From an uncultured Eubacteriales bacterium (lineage in GTDB: Bacteria > Bacillota > Clostridia > Oscillospirales > CAG-382), in assembly GCA_900551295.1 (NCBI GenBank), contig URVJ01000008.1, positions 1-64,000 on the forward strand: a DNA stretch of 64,000 nucleotides. Direction: 5' to 3'. Position numbers and translations under genes: made by a program. The notes under the pieces are model-generated. The model searched no databases, had not been told where the DNA came from, and saw only the letters and a list, made by a program, of their open reading frames with translations. Below are positions 24,631 to 32,222 of this stretch, in pieces (the first letter of the stretch is position 1; each line of letters opens with the position of its first letter).

Positions 24631-26430
24631 TTAGCTGCGGCGTAAAGTATCTGCGAGGTCTTTGTCAGCGGTAGCAAAAGCTGTGAAGTTGGTATCATAG
24701 ACGACGAAACCGGGTTTAGATCCGGAAGGTTTTTTAACATGGCGCACTCTGGTATAATCGACGGCAGCGTTAGGGGTTTCCTTTTGCGAACTATACAGCA
24801 CGGCGATTTTTGCGCACTCGGTAAAGTCCTTTGCGTCGGGTTCATCTTTTCCGCAGCGCATTACGACATGAGAACCGGGCGCATTTTTAACATGAAACCA
24901 ATAATCGTCCTTTGACGCAAGCACGGTGGTCACGTAATCATTTTGCAGATTATTTTTACCGCACAGCACCTCATATCCTCCGCTTGTCATAAAGCGCATG
25001 GGCTTATAGTCCTTTTTCATATTCTGTCGGTAATCTTTTTTGGACTTATTGCCCGACTTTCGCATATTCTCAAGCTTTCTGCCGTAGCCGGTCATGGAAA
25101 GCTCGGTGCGTATCTGTGCAAAATCGTTCTCATTTTCCGCCTTTGCAAGACTTTCAAACACGGTATCTATATACGAAAGCTCGCGTGCGGATTCCTCTAT
25201 CTGCTCATTGAGCATAACAAGCGCGGACTTTGCCTTGGCATACTTTTTGTAATATTTCTGCGCGTTCTGCGACGGCGTTAAGCGTTCATCAAGCGGCACG
25301 GACACCGTCGGCATATTCTCGTCTTCATAATCAATAAGTTCGGCGCTTTTCATGCCCTTTTTTAAAGCATACATATTCGCCGTTATAAGATCGGCGTATT
25401 TTTTCCACGTTCCGCGGTTCTCGCATTCCGCAAGGGACTCTCTCTGAAGCGCGGTCTTTTTCTTTATTCTGCTTTCCGCGTTTGCGAGAAGTCTGAGAAC
25501 GTCCTGCCCGCGGCGTTTTATATGCTCGTTTTTGTCGCGTTCGGAATAAAACACGTCAAGCAGTTCGCTTATATCGTCATACGGCTTTGTGACAGCAAGC
25601 GTTGCGTACTGACGTATCTCGCAGAATGAAAAATCCATCACCTTGCCGTCGGTATTCTTTATAAGGCAAGGCGAAAAGACGCCGTTTTTAACATCTGTAT
25701 ATATTTTTGAAAAATTGAACCAAAGCCTTTGAATATCAACGTTTCCGAGAGGCGTCGAAGTATTTCCCGACGCTCTGTACGTTATCTCCCTTGCGATAAG
25801 CGGCGAAAGTCCGGCAAAGTTTGCAATAAGAAACTTATCGGCTGCCGATGCGTTTCCGAAATCAAGCGCGTTTTTGCAGCTTTCGGCAAATATTTCCTCC
25901 GTTACGTCAAGCGCGTTGATCTTGCCCTCCTGTTTTGGCGGATCTTCGTATTCAAATCCGCACAGCACCTGGCGTTTGTTCGACGCCGAAAGGCTTACCG
26001 GGTGAATTACCGACAGTATACGGCGGTTCTCGTCGAGAAAAATAACGTTGCTGTACGTTCCCATTATCTCGCAGATAAGATACCTCTCCGTAGCAAAACC
26101 CATATCGTCCGTCGCGCCTATCTTCATTTCAAGTGCTCTGTCAAATCCTATCTGTTTTACCGACAGTATATGTCCGCCCGAAAGATGTTTTCTCAGCAGC
26201 ATACAGAACATAGGCGGCGTCGCCGGGTTCTCCCTTTCGGCATTGCAAAAACCTGCACGCGAGTTTCCTGCGCACGCGGACAAAAGCAGACGCTTATTCC
26301 CGTTCTGCACGCGCAGTCCCAGCATTACCTCATCTCGGTCCGGCTGATATATTTTATCTATTCTTGCTCCGACGACCTGTATTTCAAGCTGTTTTACGAC
26401 CGCCGCCATTACGCCTGCATCAAAAGGCAC
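24631..26430 (-). CDS. rqcH: RqcH/NFACT-family ribosome quality-control protein
   Basis: 599-residue NFACT protein, the bacterial RqcH that binds stalled 50S-peptidyl-tRNA complexes and adds C-terminal Ala tails to the nascent chain. N-terminal domain starts MPFDAGVMAAVVKQL; the Asp97-Arg98 pair essential in known RqcH (here GFDRAL at 97-98) is present at exactly that position. Middle coiled coils (~290-430) precede an NFACT-R domain (RPMRFMTSGGYEVLCGKNNLQNDYVT-type block, 'DDYWFHVKNAPGSHVVMRC'). Full length. Minus strand, followed by the structured repeat. Confidence 0.92.
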   Translation of the reverse strand: MPFDAGVMAAVVKQLEIQVVGARIDKIYQPDRDEVMLGLRVQNGNKRLLLSACAGNSRAGFCNAERENPATPPMFCMLLRKHLSGGHILSVKQIGFDRALEMKIGATDDMGFATERYLICEIMGTYSNVIFLDENRRILSVIHPVSLSASNKRQVLCGFEYEDPPKQEGKINALDVTEEIFAESCKNALDFGNASAADKFLIANFAGLSPLIAREITYRASGNTSTPLGNVDIQRLWFNFSKIYTDVKNGVFSPCLIKNTDGKVMDFSFCEIRQYATLAVTKPYDDISELLDVFYSERDKNEHIKRRGQDVLRLLANAESRIKKKTALQRESLAECENRGTWKKYADLITANMYALKKGMKSAELIDYEDENMPTVSVPLDERLTPSQNAQKYYKKYAKAKSALVMLNEQIEESARELSYIDTVFESLAKAENENDFAQIRTELSMTGYGRKLENMRKSGNKSKKDYRQNMKKDYKPMRFMTSGGYEVLCGKNNLQNDYVTTVLASKDDYWFHVKNAPGSHVVMRCGKDEPDAKDFTECAKIAVLYSSQKETPNAAVDYTRVRHVKKPSGSKPGFVVYDTNFTAFATADKDLADTLRRS

Positions 26431-26465
26431 TGTTTTATCCCTCCGGATTTAATTCTAAGATATTT

Positions 26466-26945
26466 TTATTCCGCCGTTTCCGGCTGCTTACACACGTCGA
26501 CCCAGCCGACAGCCTCAGAAACGCTCTCAAGCTCCTTAACCGAAAGCTTTACCGCGCTGTGGTCATTTCCTGCTGCCGGATAAACCGTTTCAAAGTTTTT
26601 TAAGCTCTCGTCAAGGTATACCGGCACACCTTTATTTACGCCGAACGGACAAACTCCGCCCGGTGCGTGTCCGACAAGCCCCTCAACCTCGTCAAAGGGT
26701 ATCATTTTAGCCTTGACGCCGAAAGCATCCTTGAACTTTCTGTTATCTACACGCGCGTTGCCCTCGGTAAGCACAAGCATTGCTTTGCCGTCCTTTATAA
26801 AAGACATGGTTTTTGCTATCATGCCGGGTTTCACGCCAAGCGCTTCGGCTGCCTGCGCTACGGTCGCGGTAGATTCTTCGAGTATTATTATACGGTCGGC
26901 AAAACCGTTTTCTTCAAGATATTTTTTTGCTTTTTCAAGAGACAT
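26466..26945 (-). CDS. YbaK/ProX-domain aminoacyl-tRNA deacylase family protein
   Basis: 159 residues of the YbaK/EbsC/ProX fold, free-standing editing proteins that hydrolyse mischarged aminoacyl-tRNAs. Characteristic blocks: 'VAQAAEALGVKPGMIAKTMSF', LVLTEGNARVDNRKFKDAFG, EVEGLVGHAPGGVCPFGV and PVYLDESLKNFETVYPAAG. The conserved Lys in AKTMSF and the GxxPGGVCPFG loop form the active site. Lies between rqcH and the nif3-like gene on the same strand. Confidence 0.88.
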   Translation of the reverse strand: MSLEKAKKYLEENGFADRIIILEESTATVAQAAEALGVKPGMIAKTMSFIKDGKAMLVLTEGNARVDNRKFKDAFGVKAKMIPFDEVEGLVGHAPGGVCPFGVNKGVPVYLDESLKNFETVYPAAGNDHSAVKLSVKELESVSEAVGWVDVCKQPETAE

Positions 26946-26972
26946 CTCAAAAACACGCTCCTATGTGTAACA

Positions 26973-27752
26973 TCAGACGCAGAAATACGGGCTTTTTACA
27001 TCGAAAACTTCTGTATAAATTTCGGGAAACTTTTGTTTTACCGCATTTTCAAGCATATATGCGACGGGATTTTCGGTATAATAATGTCCGCAGTCAAGCA
27101 CGCAAAGGTCTGTTTCCTGCGCCGCAATAAACATATGGTGCGGAATTTCGCTTGTTACGAACGCGTCGGCTCCGGCGCTCTTTGCCTCAGACATAAAGTC
27201 TTTTCCTGCGCCGCCCACTACGGCTGCGATCCTTATAACTTTACCTGTGTCCGCGCACGAAACCATTATATTTTCGCATCCGAGCTTTTGTTTTACGCTT
27301 TTTGCAAACTCGTTTAAAGAAAGTCCGTCATTGCCGTTTACTTTGCCTATTCTGCCTATCTGTCCCGACTCTCCGCCGAAACAGCGCACCTCGGAAAGTC
27401 CGAGCTTTTGCGCAAGCACGTCGTTTACTCCGCCCTGTGCGCTGTCAAGTCTTGTATGATATGACAGAACCGATATTCCGCTTTTTATGAGTATTTCAAG
27501 CACGCCGTAATTTTCGGGCGTTATATGCGAAATTCCCCTGAAAATAAAGGGGTGATGAGTTACTATAAGATCAAAGCCGTTATCGCGCGCGTATTCTGCC
27601 GTCTGTTTTCGCACTTCGAGAGCAAACAGCGCCTTTTTTACAGTTTTTTCAAGATTTCCGCACAGCATTACTCCGTCATTATCCCATGATTCCGAGAGAG
27701 ATTTCGGTGCAATAATTGAAAAAAGCTTATCAATTTGTCCTATTGCCGTCAT
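26973..27752 (-). CDS. Nif3-like dinuclear metal-centre protein
   Basis: 259-residue Nif3/YqfO family protein (often called GTP cyclohydrolase I type 2). It begins with 'IDKLFSIIAPKSLSESWDNDG', metal-binding VTHHPFIF and the YHTRLDSAQGGVNDVLA block, and ends with a GHYYTENPV histidine/glutamate site. Dinuclear metal ligands (two His, Asp, His, Glu) are recognisable. Its exact function remains unsettled in the literature. The stop of the upstream trmK-like gene overlaps its start by 4 bp, the common trmK-nif3 pairing. Confidence 0.9.
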   Translation of the reverse strand: MTAIGQIDKLFSIIAPKSLSESWDNDGVMLCGNLEKTVKKALFALEVRKQTAEYARDNGFDLIVTHHPFIFRGISHITPENYGVLEILIKSGISVLSYHTRLDSAQGGVNDVLAQKLGLSEVRCFGGESGQIGRIGKVNGNDGLSLNEFAKSVKQKLGCENIMVSCADTGKVIRIAAVVGGAGKDFMSEAKSAGADAFVTSEIPHHMFIAAQETDLCVLDCGHYYTENPVAYMLENAVKQKFPEIYTEVFDVKSPYFCV

Positions 27753-28495
27753 TTTATCATTTCCTTTATATCGCAGAGCTGTTTATACAATTCTTCAAGT
27801 TCCGGATTATCTATATCAGCGCTCTTTATTTCCGAAAGGGCGTTTTTTGTTATTCTTATTCTGCGTTCAAGCTGACGCGAAAAAAGTTCGGTATGTTTTT
27901 CAATATTTTTACGTCCGAGAAGATATTCGGCTTGCGTGAAGTTTCTTTTTACGCCGTCAAACACTGCAAGCATTACCGCATAAACTCTGTTTTTATCAAG
28001 AACAAGGTTTTCGTCCCTTATCTCAAAGCCGTTCTGTGCAAGGTATTTACGAAGCGCGTCCTCGCTTGTCATAGGCTGGAGCACAAGACCTATTTTCCCC
28101 TTATTCTCATCGTTTTTCAAGAAGTCCGCCTTATCGAGAATTGACGCTATGAGTTCTCCGCCCATTCCGAGTACAAATATTCTGTCCGCGCCCTTATTTT
28201 CAAGTCCGCGCAGTCCGTCGGTTTTCACGACCTCGATATAGTTGTCGAGAGTTTTTCCTCCGAATTTTCTCGATCTGAGATTTACTCTTGCCTTTTCGAC
28301 AGGTCCCTCGTTTATATCCGACGCCACTGCGCCCTTACATATTCCCGACTGCACAAGATAAGCCGAAAGCTTTGCATGGTCGCAGCCGACGTCAAGCGCA
28401 AAATGCGGCGTTTTTTCATTCGGATACAAAGAAACGGCAGCCATTTCAGCCGCCGTGAGTATCCGTGCTGAAGGCAATGTCAGCGAACGGCTCAT
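27749..28495 (-). CDS. trmK: tRNA (adenine(22)-N1)-methyltransferase TrmK family
   Basis: 248-residue class I SAM-dependent methyltransferase of the TrmK/YqfN family, which methylates A22 of tRNAs. SAM motif DVGCDHAKLSAYLVQSG, then ASDINEGPVEKARVNL, the acidic loop and 'IFVLGMGGELIASILDKAD', and the family motif LVLQPMTSEDALRKYL. A helical C-terminal domain follows. It overlaps DUF1858 (upstream) and nif3-like (downstream), forming a compact three-gene operon. Confidence 0.88.
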   Translation of the reverse strand: MSRSLTLPSARILTAAEMAAVSLYPNEKTPHFALDVGCDHAKLSAYLVQSGICKGAVASDINEGPVEKARVNLRSRKFGGKTLDNYIEVVKTDGLRGLENKGADRIFVLGMGGELIASILDKADFLKNDENKGKIGLVLQPMTSEDALRKYLAQNGFEIRDENLVLDKNRVYAVMLAVFDGVKRNFTQAEYLLGRKNIEKHTELFSRQLERRIRITKNALSEIKSADIDNPELEELYKQLCDIKEMIK

Positions 28496-28698
28496 TACTT
28501 TGCTGCGATTGCTGCGTTAAGCTTTTCTACAAGCTCGTCCGCGTCAACGCCGTGAACCTCGCACGCCATCTCTACGCTCTCGCCTCTTGAAGAAGGACAG
28601 CCGAGACAGTGCATTCCGATCTCAAGAAAAAGAGGTGCGGTTTCGGGTGCAAAGTCGAGTATATCGCCGATTATTGTTTCTTTTGTTATTTTTTTCAT
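28495..28698 (-). CDS. DUF1858 small protein (hybrid-cluster-associated disulfide type)
   Basis: 67 residues: KETIIGDILDFAPETAPLFLE then GMHCLGCPSSRGESVEMAC. The C-x-x-C pair in HCLGCP within this context is the DUF1858 signature, a small putative redox disulfide domain. Stop overlaps the next gene start by one base. Shine-Dalgarno GGAGGTAAAAACC upstream. First gene of the operon with trmK and nif3-like. Confidence 0.85.
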   Translation of the reverse strand: MKKITKETIIGDILDFAPETAPLFLEIGMHCLGCPSSRGESVEMACEVHGVDADELVEKLNAAIAAK

Positions 28699-28861
28699 GG
28701 TTTTTACCTCCGTATATTTCTTTTAATTTATGTTTATTATACCCCAAAAACCGATTCTTTGCAATACCCTTGCTTTTTTATTTACAAATTGCGGTATATA
28801 CGTGCAAAAAGCGAGTGTTATAATATGAGGACAAAATCCACGGACGGAAAGGTCGGTTCGA

Positions 28862-29581
28862 TTGAAAAAAATAATTTCCTATTCGTTTAAGCGTTCGCTG
28901 CCGGTAATGTTCGGCTACCTCTTTTTAGGCACGACATTCGGAATTTTGCTGCGCAGCAAGACCGGTTACGGCGTATTTACAGCGATTATTTCAAGCACAT
29001 TTGTATATGCCGGTTCCGGTCAATTCTTAATGTGCGATTTAATAAAAGATCAGGTTCCCCTATACACGGCGGCAGTCATGACGATACTTTTAAACAGCCG
29101 GCACATTTTCTACGGGTTAAGTTTCATTTCAAAATTCAAGCCTTTGGGAAAGCTGAAATTCATACCGATATTAGAACTTACCGACGAAACATACTCGGTT
29201 CTTTGCTTTACTGACAAGGACAAAGCCGATCCTTTATGCATGTTATTTATTTCTATCTTCGACCATTTATACTGGATAGCGGGTTCCGTGATAGGTTCGC
29301 TTGTCAGCAATCTGCCGTTTGACTTCACGGGCGTTGAATTTTCAATGACGGCTTTATTTGTGGTATTATTTGTAGATCAATGGAAATCGAGCAAGATGCA
29401 TCTTCCGGCGATTACGGGATTTTTCTCTTCGGTACTGTTTTTAATAATTTTAGGGCCTGACAGTTTTATATTCCCGTCACTGTTACTCTCGGCAATAATA
29501 CTTATTTTCGCAAAGAGCAGAATTGACGGCGGAAATTCCGAAAGCGAAAATCAAAGCGTTGGAAAGCAGGTAGAGTCATGA
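28862..29581 (+). CDS. azlC: AzlC-family branched-chain amino acid permease subunit
   Basis: 239-residue membrane protein with about seven hydrophobic helices: 'FGYLFLGTTFGILLRSKTG', FVYAGSGQFLMCDLI, LLNSRHIFYGLSFI and ELTDETYSVLC are AzlC family marks. With AzlD it forms a branched-chain amino acid exporter in known cases. TTG start after GGAAAGGTCGG. The stop overlaps the azlD ATG by 4 bp. Confidence 0.9.
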   Translation: MKKIISYSFKRSLPVMFGYLFLGTTFGILLRSKTGYGVFTAIISSTFVYAGSGQFLMCDLIKDQVPLYTAAVMTILLNSRHIFYGLSFISKFKPLGKLKFIPILELTDETYSVLCFTDKDKADPLCMLFISIFDHLYWIAGSVIGSLVSNLPFDFTGVEFSMTALFVVLFVDQWKSSKMHLPAITGFFSSVLFLIILGPDSFIFPSLLLSAIILIFAKSRIDGGNSESENQSVGKQVES

Positions 29582-29910
29582 ACAGAGATACATACACATA
29601 TGCTGCGTTAATAATTGCGGTCTGTGCTGCCTGCACCATGCTGACGAGGCTTTTACCTTTTATGATCTTTTCGGGCAAGCGCAAAGTACCCAAAACCGTC
29701 GAATATCTGGGAAAAGTTCTTCCGCCGACCATTATTGCGACGCTTGTGATATTCTGTGTGAAAAACGTTGACTTTTTATCAGGCTATCACGGGATCCCCG
29801 AGCTTATATCCATTGCCGTCGCTGCGGCTTTACACGCCTACAAGAGCAACGCTTTATTAAGCATCGGGGTTTCGACGGTGCTTTACATGGCGCTGTTGAG
29901 GGTGATGTAG
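29578..29910 (+). CDS. azlD: AzlD-family branched-chain amino acid transport subunit
   Basis: 110-residue small membrane partner of AzlC: four hydrophobic segments with MLTRLLPFMIFSGKRKVP and 'VEYLGKVLPPTIIATLVIFC', typical AzlD. Translationally coupled to azlC through the ATGA overlap. Confidence 0.9.
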   Translation: MNRDTYTYAALIIAVCAACTMLTRLLPFMIFSGKRKVPKTVEYLGKVLPPTIIATLVIFCVKNVDFLSGYHGIPELISIAVAAALHAYKSNALLSIGVSTVLYMALLRVM

Positions 29911-29926
29911 CATTATTTCTTTTGGG

Positions 29927-30172
29927 GCTGATTGTTGATTATTTGGGACGGAAACGGGCTATTCTCTTAAAAGTTCAGCTTTGTACGCTTACTTTTCGGA
30001 ATCGAAAAGTGGGTGTATAAGGCTGCAAGTGGAAGTGGATTATCTTTTTCAGCCAAAACCAAATACCATTTTGCCAAACGTCAAACATCTTCAGCTTTTC
30101 TCCGTAGAAAAGCGTCAGTACAAAGTTGCACTTTGAAGAATATAACCCGTTTCAGCCCAAAACAGTTACATT
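29927..30172. repeat. full-length MITE-like inverted-repeat element (copy B)
   Basis: The left arm (CTGATTGTTG...ACGGGCTATTCTCTTAAAAG...CAGCTTTGTAC) and the complement of the right arm (30122-30172: ACGGGTTATATTCTTC, then AAAGTGCAACTTTGTAC) match. So the 245-bp element can fold into one long imperfect hairpin. It contains the CTTTTCGGAATCGAAAAG-type hairpin near 29991. Related sequences lie at 24268, 46943 and 52950. No transposase inside. Confidence 0.65.
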
Positions 30173-30256
30173 CATTCCTCGAAAAAATGTGTCATAATCC
30201 GAAAAAGCCGCATATAATGCAGTACAAAGTAAATTATCAAGAAAGGAAGAATAACC

Positions 30257-30403
30257 GTGAGAAAAATTTCCGTAATTATAGGAATGTGCCTGCTCTCGGC
30301 AGGAATAGGCATACTTATCGCGTGCTTTCTTCCGACTGCCGTGCTTGTCTGTATCGAGGCGCTGCTGCTCATAATTGCCGGATTTCTTTGCCTTAAGTGT
30401 TAA
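30257..30403 (+). CDS. 48-aa small membrane protein upstream of spoVM
   Basis: GTG start: VRKISVIIGMCLLSAGIGIL then FLPTAVLVCIEALLLIIAGF and a C-terminal KC. Two hydrophobic helices. AAAGGAAG 8-14 nt upstream. Position just before spoVM suggests expression in the same region of the genome during sporulation, but function is unknown. Too short for usual ORF cut-offs. Confidence 0.65.
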   Translation: MRKISVIIGMCLLSAGIGILIACFLPTAVLVCIEALLLIIAGFLCLKC

Positions 30404-30457
30404 ACTCCGAACCAAACTACCGCCGTGTCCGACGTTTTCAAGGAGGTGAATTGCGCT

Positions 30458-30535
30458 TTGAAAATCGTGCTCTTTAAACCGCCGTCATTCTTAAAGCCGC
30501 TGTTTGCGCTTTTTCTCAAATCAAAGGACAAATAA
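30458..30535 (+). CDS. spoVM: SpoVM-like 25-residue sporulation membrane peptide
   Basis: TTG start: (M)KIVLFKPPSFLKPLFALFL then KSKDK. This closely follows the pattern of SpoVM, the 26-residue amphipathic peptide that marks the forespore outer membrane and recruits SpoIVA. It shares a short polar start, a K-x-P-x-F-L motif, an amphipathic helix and a basic end. A near-perfect Shine-Dalgarno AAGGAGG (30440-30446) supports translation. The neighbour is a SipL-like protein, which fits because SipL works with SpoIVA in Clostridioides. Recognised from memory of the family; no alignment run. Confidence 0.75.
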   Translation: MKIVLFKPPSFLKPLFALFLKSKDK

Positions 30536-30605
30536 GTCATAAACTCCCTTGCACGCTCATAAGCTTTTAATAACAGAGCAAGAAAGTGCAAAGGAGTTAT
30601 TTTTT

Positions 30606-32144
30606 ATGGAAAATTATACCGTTATGTCAACCGAACAGCGCTTTTCAGACCGTGCCGAAAAAGATGTTGAGGTTACACTTACACTGCCGGACTACCTTCC
30701 CAACTGCGTAAAGATCATACGCTGCGACGCAAAGCCCGTTATCACCGAAAAAAATCTTCGCGACGGCAATCTCACCATCTGCGGAAAGCTGAATATGCGC
30801 CTGCTTTACATATCCGACTACAACGACAAGCCGAAGTGTTTTTCCGATAGCCGCGATTTTTCACACGACTTTATTCCTAAAACCGATCTGTCTGACGAAA
30901 ATACCGTTATAGGCACAGAAGTTTCTCTTATATCCTGCCCCTGCAAAATGCTGTCGGCACGCCAGCTTCAGTGTACGCCGCGTATCTCGCTTAACGTCTT
31001 TGCAAACTGCGCCGAAACGCACAAGCTGTATGACCCGTCAGACGGAAAAAAAGACGGCGTATGTGCGAAAACCGAACAGACCGCCGTATGTGAAAAAAGC
31101 TATATCGAACCCGTGTCCGATACGCTCCAGACTCAGATAAACCTTGAAAACGGCGAGCCTAACATATCAGAAATACTCTGCACAGATGCCGAACCCGTAA
31201 TTACCTCGGCAACCTGCCGCGAAGGCGCAGCCGACTATTCGGGATACACCGACATTCACTGCATTTACGAGGCCGAACAGTCAGACGAAGAACAAACAGA
31301 GCCTGCATATTTTGCCGTAAAGCGAAGAGTTGAATTTTCGGGCAGCGTCGATATGCCCGGCATTACTCCCGACAGCAAAGCCGTGCTTGTTCCTGAGGTT
31401 TTCATGACGGATTCGGGCATCTCATACGACCCTTACGGTGAAAACAGAATTATAACCTTAAACGTTCAGTATATCGTTTCGGGAAGTCTTTACAACTGCG
31501 GAATTACCGAGATATGCACCGACGCTTTCGGCACAAAATACAAGTGCGACGCGAAATACGGCGTGCAGACAATTGAAAAGCTCACGGAATTTATAAACAC
31601 CAAAGCTCAGGTTAATGAGAAGATTCACGCCGACTTAAGGCAGTTTCGCGAAATAACCGACAGCACCGCAACGTGCAAGGTAACGGGCATTGAAAACTCG
31701 GAAAACAAGGTGTTTGCCAACATCAAAGCAAACGTGACGCTGTTCGGAACCGCTGAAAACGGCTCGCTTTCAAGCGCGGATTATTCCTTCGGCTGCAAAG
31801 TGCCGATTGACAACGTAAAGCCTTATCCCGACAGCCGTTTTGAAGTTGACGCGCACATGGACGGTGCAGACTTTACCGCGGAAAACGGCGTGCTGACCTG
31901 CAATGCGTCAATTTCGCTTGTAGGCGCACAGACGCAGAGAGAAAAAGTAAGTGCCGTAGAATCATGCGAGGTTGACAAGGACGCAAATCTTTCGGACGGC
32001 AAGGCTCAGATAATTGTTTACTACCCTGACAAGGACGAAACGCTCTGGGAAATTGCAAAGACATATGCAGTAGATCCGGAACAGCTGCAAAACGACAACA
32101 ACGAGAACAGCCGCATACTTATTATCGCAAAGCACAAAAACTAA
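30606..32144 (+). CDS. sipL: SipL-like spore morphogenesis protein (DUF3794 + LysM)
   Basis: 512 residues with three DUF3794 (SPOCS) repeats, starting near residues 30, 175 and 335 (TLTLPDYLPNCVKIIRCDAKP, 'CTDAEPVITSATCREGAADY', then LRQFREITDSTATCKV). A C-terminal LysM domain follows (DETLWEIAKTYAVDPEQLQ then SRILIIAKHKN). This architecture is that of SipL, the SpoIVA-interacting coat protein of Clostridioides. ATG 30606 has AAAGGAG 10 nt upstream, so earlier in-frame codons are not used. No signal peptide. Lies 70 bp after spoVM. Ends at a strong bidirectional terminator. Confidence 0.85.
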   Translation: MENYTVMSTEQRFSDRAEKDVEVTLTLPDYLPNCVKIIRCDAKPVITEKNLRDGNLTICGKLNMRLLYISDYNDKPKCFSDSRDFSHDFIPKTDLSDENTVIGTEVSLISCPCKMLSARQLQCTPRISLNVFANCAETHKLYDPSDGKKDGVCAKTEQTAVCEKSYIEPVSDTLQTQINLENGEPNISEILCTDAEPVITSATCREGAADYSGYTDIHCIYEAEQSDEEQTEPAYFAVKRRVEFSGSVDMPGITPDSKAVLVPEVFMTDSGISYDPYGENRIITLNVQYIVSGSLYNCGITEICTDAFGTKYKCDAKYGVQTIEKLTEFINTKAQVNEKIHADLRQFREITDSTATCKVTGIENSENKVFANIKANVTLFGTAENGSLSSADYSFGCKVPIDNVKPYPDSRFEVDAHMDGADFTAENGVLTCNASISLVGAQTQREKVSAVESCEVDKDANLSDGKAQIIVYYPDKDETLWEIAKTYAVDPEQLQNDNNENSRILIIAKHKN

Positions 32145-32161
32145 AGTATAAATGCAAAAAA

Positions 32162-32202
32162 ACAGCCTGACATATGCTTTTTTCGGCACTGTCGGGCTGT
32201 GA
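32162..32202. terminator. bidirectional terminator between sipL and the BspA-like gene
   Basis: ACAGCCTGAC pairs with GTCGGGCTGT around a T-rich loop, with AT-rich tails on both sides, between convergent genes. Confidence 0.75.
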
Positions 32203-32222
32203 TTGTTTTATTGGGTTTTGAT

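Noticed and set aside
30013..30396. 127-codon ORF across the MITE-like repeat
   Set aside because: It runs through the inverted repeat and the small membrane gene in a different frame, without a ribosome site.
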